Source of the DNA: CAZNRY01 sp964575675
GTDB taxonomy: Bacteria > Eisenbacteria > RBG-16-71-46 > CAIMUX01 > VGJL01
Assembly (NCBI GenBank): GCA_964575675.1
Contig: CAZNRY010000121.1
Span: 1 to 12,995, forward strand
Length of the DNA stretch: 12,995 nt
Direction: 5' to 3'
Each line of letters opens with the position of its first letter. The stretch's first letter is position 1. Both the position numbers and the translations under genes were made by a program. Under the pieces are notes generated by a model. It saw nothing but the letters and a program-made list of their open reading frames with translations, searched no databases and was not told where the DNA came from. Of the stretch, positions 7,328 to 12,995 are shown piece after piece.

Positions 7328-7347
7328 GGCCGGTTGCCGGACCGGCC
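7328..7347 (+). terminator. Stem-loop after the DHH gene, weak terminator candidate
   Basis: GGCCGGT (7328-7334) and ACCGGCC (7341-7347) form a perfect seven-pair GC stem with a six-base loop, nine bases after the stop codon. No T-run follows, so it is not a classic intrinsic terminator. A second small stem, TCGGG/CCCGA (7355-7359 with 7366-7370), follows. It may mark the end of the DHH transcript or an attenuator before the iron-sulfur gene. Confidence 0.35.
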
Positions 7348-7400
7348 CCTCGGATCGGGAATCGGCCCGAAGGCGCCTGCCGCCGGGTGCTCCGAAGGGG

Positions 7401-7406
7401 AGGAGG
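7401..7406 (+). promoter_or_regulatory. Ribosome-binding site deciding the iron-sulfur protein start
   Basis: AGGAGG four bases before the GTG at 7411. It lies inside the open frame that could begin at the GTG at 7387, so the later GTG is preferred. Confidence 0.7.
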
Positions 7407-7410
7407 TTGC

Positions 7411-8697
7411 GTGGCATACGATCTGCGATCCGAAACGTTCTGGAGAAAAGAGGACCTGCGCGCGGAGCTGTTGCGCGTCTCCGAGATCTGCAGCGGCTGC
7501 AGGCTCTGCTTCAAGTTCTGCCCTTCATTCCCGTCCCTCTTCAGCGCCATCGACGACGCCCACGACGGGGATGTCGCGAAGCTGACGAATGCGGAGCTTC
7601 GCAACGTCGTCGACCTCTGCTTCCAATGCAAGCTCTGCTATGTGACCTGCCCCTACACGGCCGACCAGAAACACCCTTTCGATGTCGATTTTCCAAGATT
7701 GGTGCTGCGGGAGAGGATCGTGCGGGCGAGGGAGGAAGGCGTCGCGCTCTCGGACCGCTTCCTGGGCAATCCAGACCTGACGGGCGCGCTCGGTGGGCTT
7801 ACGGCGCCCGTCTCGAACTGGGGGACGAAGAGCCGCCTCGGGCGGCTCCTGCTAGAGAGGATCTTCGGCGTCGATCGCCGGCGGAACCTTCCCCCATTCG
7901 CGCGGACGAGTTTCGATCGGTGGTTTCGCAAGCGCGAGAAGAGGCTGAATCGCAAGGTCCGGGGGGAAGGAGGGAAGGTCGCCCTCTTCATCACCTGCTC
8001 GGTGAACTACAACTACCCCGAGATCGGCAAGAGCGTGGTCGCGGTCCTCGCTCACCATGACGTCAAGGTCGTGTGTCCGGAGCAGCGCTGCTGCGGCATG
8101 CCGTATCTCGACGGGGGAGATGTCGCGAACGCAACCGAGAACCTCAGGTTCAACGTCCGGGCATTCCGCCGGTTCGTGGATCAAGGGTATACGATCGTGG
8201 CTCCCCAGCCGACCTGCAGCTACGTTCTGAAGAACGACTATCCGTGGCTCGACGAGAGCGAGGATGCGCGCGTCGTGTCGCGTGCGACCATGGATGTGTG
8301 CGAGTTTCTGATGAAGCTGCACGAGCGGGGCAAGCTGGACACGCGATTTGTCTCGAGCCCCGGCAAGGTCCTGTATCATCTTCCCTGCCATCTGAAGGCG
8401 CAGAAGATCGGCTGCCGCAGCCGCGATCTCCTCAGGTTGATCCCGGGGACCGAGGTCGAGATGGTCGACCGGTGCACCGGCATGGATGGCACCTGGGGGA
8501 TGAAGCACGCTCATTACGAGGACTCGCTGAAGGTGGCCCGCCCCGTCTTTCGCGCCATCGAGGAGTTCGTTCCGGATCGAGTGGCGTCCGACTGCGCTCT
8601 GGCAGGGCTGCAGATCGGCCAGGGGACGGGCCTGCGCTCCCTCCACCCGGTCGAAATACTGCGCGAAGCGTATGGGCTTTCGTTGGAGATCGGGTAG
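7411..8697 (+). CDS. GlpC/HdrD-like iron-sulfur oxidoreductase (heterodisulfide reductase-related)
   Basis: A 428-residue cytoplasmic protein that likely passes electrons. Near the N-terminus are two ferredoxin-type [4Fe-4S] motifs: C27xxC30xxC33xxxC37P and C70xxC73xxC76xxxC80P. Two CCG-type domains follow. The first has Cys196, CCG at 227-229 and Cys269 in PTCSYVLKNDYP. The second has Cys326 (LPCHLKA), Cys355 in RCTGMDGTWG where CCG is usual, and Cys394 in SDCALAGLQI where many relatives have CxxC. The second site is therefore reduced compared with GlpC or HdrD. The start is GTG at 7411, behind AGGAGG; an upstream GTG at 7387 would add eight residues. The DUF3501 gene follows 15 bases later, surely in the same operon. 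From memory, this pair often travels with rubrerythrin and is linked to peroxide or oxygen defence. The partner and substrate are unknown, and a GlpC-type role with a missing GlpA/B is less likely. Confidence 0.9.
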   Translation: MAYDLRSETFWRKEDLRAELLRVSEICSGCRLCFKFCPSFPSLFSAIDDAHDGDVAKLTNAELRNVVDLCFQCKLCYVTCPYTADQKHPFDVDFPRLVLRERIVRAREEGVALSDRFLGNPDLTGALGGLTAPVSNWGTKSRLGRLLLERIFGVDRRRNLPPFARTSFDRWFRKREKRLNRKVRGEGGKVALFITCSVNYNYPEIGKSVVAVLAHHDVKVVCPEQRCCGMPYLDGGDVANATENLRFNVRAFRRFVDQGYTIVAPQPTCSYVLKNDYPWLDESEDARVVSRATMDVCEFLMKLHERGKLDTRFVSSPGKVLYHLPCHLKAQKIGCRSRDLLRLIPGTEVEMVDRCTGMDGTWGMKHAHYEDSLKVARPVFRAIEEFVPDRVASDCALAGLQIGQGTGLRSLHPVEILREAYGLSLEIG

Positions 8698-8712
8698 GAA
8701 GCGGAGGAAGGA

Positions 8713-9303
8713 ATGAAACCGATCCGCCGAGAAGAAATCAGGAACCTGCCCGGCTACGAGAGGATCAGGCCTGATCTGCGCAAGCGGATCATCGCCCTGC
8801 GCAGGGAAAGGTGCATCGCCGCGGGGGACCGGATCTCGGTCGTTTTCGAGAATCGAGAGACCGTCCTTTACCAGATCCAGGAGAAGCTCCGGGCGGAGCG
8901 GATCGTCGAGGACGGCGCGATCCAGCACGAGCTCGACACCTACAATGAGCTTCTCCCGAAGCCCCAGGCCTTGGCCGGGACGCTCTTCGTCGAGCTGGCG
9001 GCGTCCGAGAGGATCCGGGAAGAGCTGGAGGAGTTCATCGGGCTGGACCGCGGCGAGCATGTCTGGTTCGAGGTCCATGAAACGGATCGCACGGTCGGCC
9101 GATTCGCCGGGGGGCAGGGCGAGGAAGGCCGGATTTCGAGCGTTCACTACGTGCAGTTCCCTTTCACGCGGGATGGCGCGCGCGCATTCCGGGATCTCAC
9201 TCTCCCCGCTGCCTTCGTCGTCGAGAACCCCAACTACCGTGTCCGCGTCCCGATCGAGGGGGCGATCCGCCGCGCTCTCGCGGAGGATTTCTCGGACCTC
9301 TGA
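8713..9303 (+). CDS. DUF3501 family protein
   Basis: A 196-residue soluble protein that I recognise as DUF3501 from its start (MKPIRREEI, then YERIRPDLRKRIIALRR) and its central block (VFENRETVLYQIQEKLRAER at about 44-63, then HELDTYNELLP at 72-82). The rest is an acidic, likely beta-rich half with HYVQFPFTR near 145-153 and a conserved-looking tail. It has no signal peptide and no membrane segment. Its only cysteine is Cys34, so it is not itself an iron-sulfur protein. GGAGG stands five bases before the ATG (8703-8707). It follows the iron-sulfur protein gene closely. That pairing, known from other genomes, suggests the two proteins act together in a redox or stress function. No biochemical role is known to me. 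Confidence 0.88.
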   Translation: MKPIRREEIRNLPGYERIRPDLRKRIIALRRERCIAAGDRISVVFENRETVLYQIQEKLRAERIVEDGAIQHELDTYNELLPKPQALAGTLFVELAASERIREELEEFIGLDRGEHVWFEVHETDRTVGRFAGGQGEEGRISSVHYVQFPFTRDGARAFRDLTLPAAFVVENPNYRVRVPIEGAIRRALAEDFSDL

Positions 9304-9383
9304 GGGGCCTAACCTCCCGTTCCTGAACTGGTTCTGCCCGCTTGAACGTGGTAGACTTGGCCTCATCCAGACGCCGCAGACCG

Positions 9384-9401
9384 GAGGAGCGAAGTCTCCT
9401 C
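9384..9401 (+). other. Hairpin in the leader of the C25 protease gene
   Basis: GAGGAG (9384-9389) pairs perfectly with CTCCTC (9396-9401) around the loop CGAAGT, 61 bases before the protease start. No T-run follows. The surrounding 158-base leader (9304-9461) has GC-rich palindromic stretches but matches no riboswitch class that I can recognise. Confidence 0.35.
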
Positions 9402-9461
9402 GACGAAGCATCCGAGCAGGGGACCGCCAGCCGCCGGCCGGCCCCGCAACCGAGGAACGTC

Positions 9462-12400
9462 ATGAACGGTGCTCCCGGGAGGTCATTCGCACGCCGCGCG
9501 CAGGTTCTCTGCGCGGCCCTCGCGCTGGTCGGACCCGGCGCGGGCGTTTCCCGCGCGGCGTGGGTCAGCTTGGGGGGCAGCGAGGGGGCAGGGGTCGATG
9601 TGCGCGTGATCGAGGAGGCGGCCGATCGGATCGTCCTCGATTACACGATCCCCGGTTTCTACGCGGAGCCGGTTGCGATCGGCGGCGAGACCTACTACGC
9701 GATCATCCTCCCGGGCGAGGGACGTCTCCTGGAGTTAGGGCTGCCGGGATTGCCCCGCGTCGCGCGGAGCTTGATCATCCCCGATGCGGCTCGGATGGCG
9801 GTGCGCCTCCTGGAGTCCGATGTCGTCGAGTTCAAGGGGTATCCCGTCATCCCCTCGAAAGGGGACCTGCTGCGGACGGTCGATCCCTCCACTGTTCCCT
9901 ATGCCTTTGATCCGATCTACGGCGAGCCCGCCTGGTGGCCGCGGGAATGGTTCAAGGGCGGCGGTCCCTACATCCTGCGAGACCATCGGGGCATGACGGT
10001 AGAGGTCTCCCCGATTCGCGCCTGCGGGCCCGGCGGGTTGCTCCGCGCGGCCAGGCATATGCGGATCGAGGTCGCCTCCGACGGTCACGACGAGAGGAAT
10101 GTGCCGCTCCGCGCAACGCCGCCGGGCGAAGAGGTCCCGGAGTTTGCCGATCTTTACGAGGAGCACTTCCTGAACTGGGAAGCCTCGAGGTACGTCCCGG
10201 TCCCCGAGGCGGGCGGAATGCTCGTGATCGCGGCCGACTCGCTCCGTGAGGCGATGCTTCCGTTCGTAGAGTGGAAACGGCAGACGGGGATCCCGACGCG
10301 CATCGTGGATGTGTCGGCAGTCGGAAACTCCGAGGCGCAGATCGACGCCTACATCGATGATGCCTACTACGCGGAGGGCCTGGCGTACGTCCTTCTTGTC
10401 GGAGACGCCGAGCAGGTGGCCACGGCCTATGCGGCGGGCGGGGCGTCGGACCCGACCTACTCGTTGATCGCGGGGGACGACAGCTACCCCGAGGTCTTCA
10501 TCGGCCGGTTCTCGGCGGCGTCCGTGGCCGAGCTCCAGACGCAGGTCGATCGCACGATCGAGTACGAGCGGAACCCCGCGATCGGGGCCGATTGGTATCG
10601 CGCGGGGACCGGGATCGCATCCGCGGAAGGGCCGGGGGACAACGGGGAATACGACTTCGAGCATCTTGATGTCATCCGCTCGAAGCTCCTGGGCTACACA
10701 TACGCGGAGGTGGATCGCATCTACGATCCGGGGGCGACTGCGGCGATGCTCTCGGCGGCGCTCAATGCCGGGCGCAGCGTCGTGAACTACACGGGCCATG
10801 GTTCATCGGTCGGGTGGAGAACAACCGGTTTCACCAATGACGACGTGGCGGCCCTGACGAACGACCGGATGCTCCCCTTCATCTTCAGCGTGGGGTGCGT
10901 CAGCGGCGCCTTCGCGGGGGGGACCTGTTTCGCGGAGACCTGGCTCCGCGCCCAACACGGAGGCAATCCGACCGGCGCGATCGCCGCGTACATGTCCTCG
11001 GTCAATCAGACCTGGGACCCGCCCATGAGCGCTCAGGATGCCTTCGTTGATCTTCTCGTCGGCGGGCAGATGCACACGATCGGGGGACTCTGCGCCAACG
11101 GCTCTTGCCTCATGATGGACATCTATGGCGCGGCCGGGGCGAGCATGTTCCGCACGTGGCATCTCTTCGGCGATCCCTCGCTTCAGATCCGCTCCGCCGC
11201 TCCCGAAGCGATGGTCGTAATGCGCGCCGATTCCATCTTTGTCGGAGAGGGGGACTATCCCCTGACGGCCGAGTTCGTGGAAGGAGCGCGCTGCGCGCTC
11301 TATGCGAACGGAGTCCTCTACGGTTCCGCCCAGACGGACGCGGGCGGGGCTGCCGTGATCCACATGGACGCGCCCCCCTCGGCGCCGATGACGCTGATCC
11401 TGACGGTCACGGCGAGCAACAAGGTTCCGCTCATCGCGCCGGTTGAGGTTCTTCCCCTGAGCGGACCAACGCTGGTGCTCTCCGAGGTGACGATCGCCGA
11501 CGATCAGACGGGCAACGGCGACGGGGCGTTGGGACCCGGGGAGATGGTCGATCTGTCGATCGTGCTTCGCAACACCGGGGTCGAGCCGGCTGACTCGGTG
11601 ACCGCCGCGATCGCGACTGCTGACTCGTACGCGCAGGTCGACTGGGCGGTGCAGCCATTCGGAAGGATTGTCCCGGACTCCACCGCGGCATCGGCCGGGC
11701 CGTATGTGATCGTGATCGCCGGGGACGCGCCGGATCAGCACGTTGTTTCCTTCGACGTCGGAATCCATTCGACGCAGAAGAACTGGATGCGGAGCTTCAG
11801 TCTCACGATAGCGGCGCCGGTCTTGAGCGCCGGAAGCGTGCGGATCGACGATACGGCTTGGCCGGGGGACGGCGACGGAGGTCCCGATCCGGGAGAGGTG
11901 TTCTTCGTCCAGCTTCGGATCGTCAACAATGGCCACGGCGGGGCGCGAGGTCTTCAGGGCGTCTTGAGCTGTTCCGATCCGGCCGTTCGGATCCTCGAGG
12001 GTGACGGGGAGTGTCTGCTCGCGCCGGCCGGCGGCGAAGGGCTTCTTGGAACGTTCCGGGTACAAATAGGCGCGGGTTGCCCGACGCCGGGAACCCTGCC
12101 GCTTCATGTTTCCCTGATGGGCAAGGGGGGAGTCGCCGCCGAGCTCGACTACCCGGTTCAGATCGGAGAGTGGTTCGACGACGCGGAGGTCGATCGGGGC
12201 TGGATCGTTGGGCTTCACGATGACACGGCGACCGGCGGCCGGTGGCTGCGGGCCGACCCTGTCGGCACGACGGTCGGTGGCCAGACGGCGCAGCCGGAGG
12301 ACGACCACACGGCCGGCGGCCCGGCCGTGCTCTGTTTCGTGACGGGCAATGGCGTTTCAGGGGGAGCGGCCCAGGACGCGGACGTCGACGGCGGGAAGAC

Positions 12401-12995
12401 GACGCTTCTCTCCCCGGTCTTTCGGCTTGGGGGAGCCGTGTCCGCCACGCTGGACTACTGGCGATGGTACTCGAACAGCCTGATCGGCGGGTGGGATCTA
12501 GAAGACTATCTTAGCGTCGACGTGACCTCGAACGGGATCGACTGGGTTTCCATCGGGCAGACGAGCCTGGGGGTGAGCCAGTGGCGGCACGTCACGCAGG
12601 CGCTCGAGGATTACATCGAGCTGACGGATCATGTCCGGATCCGCTTCACCGCAGAGGACCTCGGCGCGGAGTCGCTCGTCGAGGCCGCCGTGGATGATCT
12701 GACGCTCACGGTCGTTCGGGACCCGGTGGCGGGCGCCCCCTCGATCGAGGACCATCCGGACGCCGCCTTCATCTCCCTCGATCCTAATCCGCTCGGCGGG
12801 AGCGGGCGGATCACCTATCGCGTGAATCGGGGCGGATCGGTCCGGCTCGAGCTTTACGATGTGACCGGCAGGCTCATCCGGTCGCTCCTCGATGGCCCCG
12901 CCCCTGCGGGTGAGCAAACCACTCGATTCGACGCGGCGGGAATCCCGACCGGCGTCTATTTCCTACGGCTGGCCGCTCCCGAGGTCACGCAGACC
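9462..12995 (+). CDS. Secreted gingipain-type C25 cysteine protease with surface modules (3' end outside window)
   Basis: A large exported protease, 1178 codons visible and still open at the right edge. In order: basic start and signal peptide (about 1-33); C25 propeptide-like part (about 45-250, with PGLPRVARSLIIP); catalytic domain (about 252-577) with VLLVGDAEQV near 310, SDPTYSLIAGDDSYPEVFIGR at 329-349, catalytic His446 in NYTGHGS and Cys479 in SVGCVSGAF; Ig-like domain (about 584-664); two related Asp/Gly-rich beta repeats (about 669-770 and 785-900); a jelly-roll-like domain (about 903-1085, with GRWLRADPVGT and DVDGGKTTLLSP); and a FlgD/T9SS-like C-terminal domain (from about 1105, LDPNPLGGSGRITYRV, LYDVTGRLIR, IPTGVYFLRL). 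GAGGAA (9452-9457) precedes the ATG. Gingipains cut after Arg or Lys; specificity here is not predictable. The last module suggests export and surface anchoring through a type IX-like route, which is inference. A stop should lie shortly beyond 12995. Confidence 0.93.
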   Translation, partial: MNGAPGRSFARRAQVLCAALALVGPGAGVSRAAWVSLGGSEGAGVDVRVIEEAADRIVLDYTIPGFYAEPVAIGGETYYAIILPGEGRLLELGLPGLPRVARSLIIPDAARMAVRLLESDVVEFKGYPVIPSKGDLLRTVDPSTVPYAFDPIYGEPAWWPREWFKGGGPYILRDHRGMTVEVSPIRACGPGGLLRAARHMRIEVASDGHDERNVPLRATPPGEEVPEFADLYEEHFLNWEASRYVPVPEAGGMLVIAADSLREAMLPFVEWKRQTGIPTRIVDVSAVGNSEAQIDAYIDDAYYAEGLAYVLLVGDAEQVATAYAAGGASDPTYSLIAGDDSYPEVFIGRFSAASVAELQTQVDRTIEYERNPAIGADWYRAGTGIASAEGPGDNGEYDFEHLDVIRSKLLGYTYAEVDRIYDPGATAAMLSAALNAGRSVVNYTGHGSSVGWRTTGFTNDDVAALTNDRMLPFIFSVGCVSGAFAGGTCFAETWLRAQHGGNPTGAIAAYMSSVNQTWDPPMSAQDAFVDLLVGGQMHTIGGLCANGSCLMMDIYGAAGASMFRTWHLFGDPSLQIRSAAPEAMVVMRADSIFVGEGDYPLTAEFVEGARCALYANGVLYGSAQTDAGGAAVIHMDAPPSAPMTLILTVTASNKVPLIAPVEVLPLSGPTLVLSEVTIADDQTGNGDGALGPGEMVDLSIVLRNTGVEPADSVTAAIATADSYAQVDWAVQPFGRIVPDSTAASAGPYVIVIAGDAPDQHVVSFDVGIHSTQKNWMRSFSLTIAAPVLSAGSVRIDDTAWPGDGDGGPDPGEVFFVQLRIVNNGHGGARGLQGVLSCSDPAVRILEGDGECLLAPAGGEGLLGTFRVQIGAGCPTPGTLPLHVSLMGKGGVAAELDYPVQIGEWFDDAEVDRGWIVGLHDDTATGGRWLRADPVGTTVGGQTAQPEDDHTAGGPAVLCFVTGNGVSGGAAQDADVDGGKTTLLSPVFRLGGAVSATLDYWRWYSNSLIGGWDLEDYLSVDVTSNGIDWVSIGQTSLGVSQWRHVTQALEDYIELTDHVRIRFTAEDLGAESLVEAAVDDLTLTVVRDPVAGAPSIEDHPDAAFISLDPNPLGGSGRITYRVNRGGSVRLELYDVTGRLIRSLLDGPAPAGEQTTRFDAAGIPTGVYFLRLAAPEVTQT

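Noticed and set aside
9341..9357. TTGAAC near TAGACT before the protease gene, as a promoter
   Set aside because: The two are only five bases apart, and no TTG-like -35 stands 16-18 bases before TAGACT. TAGACT alone is too weak to annotate.
7852..9411. 519-codon minus-strand open frame across the iron-sulfur and DUF3501 genes
   Set aside because: It spans two well-supported plus-strand genes and their gap, and its product has no motif. It is a codon-bias shadow.
9370..9461. Possible riboswitch in the protease leader
   Set aside because: Apart from one six-pair hairpin, I cannot match the conserved cores of the c-di-GMP, cobalamin, SAM, glycine or TPP classes.
10803..12308. 501-codon open frame on the minus strand opposite the C25 protease gene
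   Set aside because: The plus frame has clear protease and surface-domain motifs and is open across the whole stretch. The minus frame gives an Arg/Asp/His-rich protein with no recognisable family, typical of the antisense of GC-rich genes.

Overview
The window is GC-rich bacterial DNA of ordinary housekeeping and envelope character. It holds seven genes. Six read on the plus strand and one, nadE, on the minus strand. I see no tRNA, rRNA, CRISPR array, insertion sequence or phage gene. The longest stretch without a gene is 222 bases (6060-6281). The last gene encodes a gingipain-type C25 protease with Ig-like and jelly-roll-like surface modules and a FlgD/T9SS-like C-terminal domain. Together with the high GC this suggests a member of the FCB group, possibly something like Candidatus Eisenbacteria. 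That placement is inference from gene content, not from a marker gene.

Region 1 (1-2334): the C-terminal part of a tryptophanase-type PLP lyase enters from the left and ends at 451. It meets the convergent nadE gene (glutamine-dependent NAD+ synthetase, 457-2211, minus strand) with only five bases between the two stop codons. A 123-base divergent region (2212-2334) carries a plausible nadE promoter whose spacer is a G-run tract with G-quadruplex potential.

Region 2 (2335-6059): a family 5 solute-binding lipoprotein overlaps a membrane histidine kinase by four bases. No ABC permease, ATPase or response regulator is next to them. The pair looks more like a sensing module (binding protein feeding a kinase) than an uptake operon. 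This is the most interesting unit in the window.

Region 3 (6060-9303): a structured leader precedes a DHH/DHHA1 phosphoesterase that starts at TTG behind a strong ribosome-binding site. Next comes a two-gene unit: a two-[4Fe-4S], GlpC/HdrD-like iron-sulfur protein and a DUF3501 protein, separated by 15 bases. In other genomes, from memory, this pair often sits with rubrerythrin and is linked to oxidative stress. No rubrerythrin is present here.

Region 4 (9304-12995): a short leader and then a long secreted C25 cysteine protease, open at the right edge with 1178 codons visible. Its order is signal peptide, propeptide, catalytic domain with His446 and Cys479, Ig-like domain, two related calcium-type Asp/Gly-rich beta repeats, a jelly-roll-like domain and a C-terminal FlgD/T9SS-like domain.

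Many long open frames lie antisense to these genes. They are shadows produced by GC-rich codon use and are left out.
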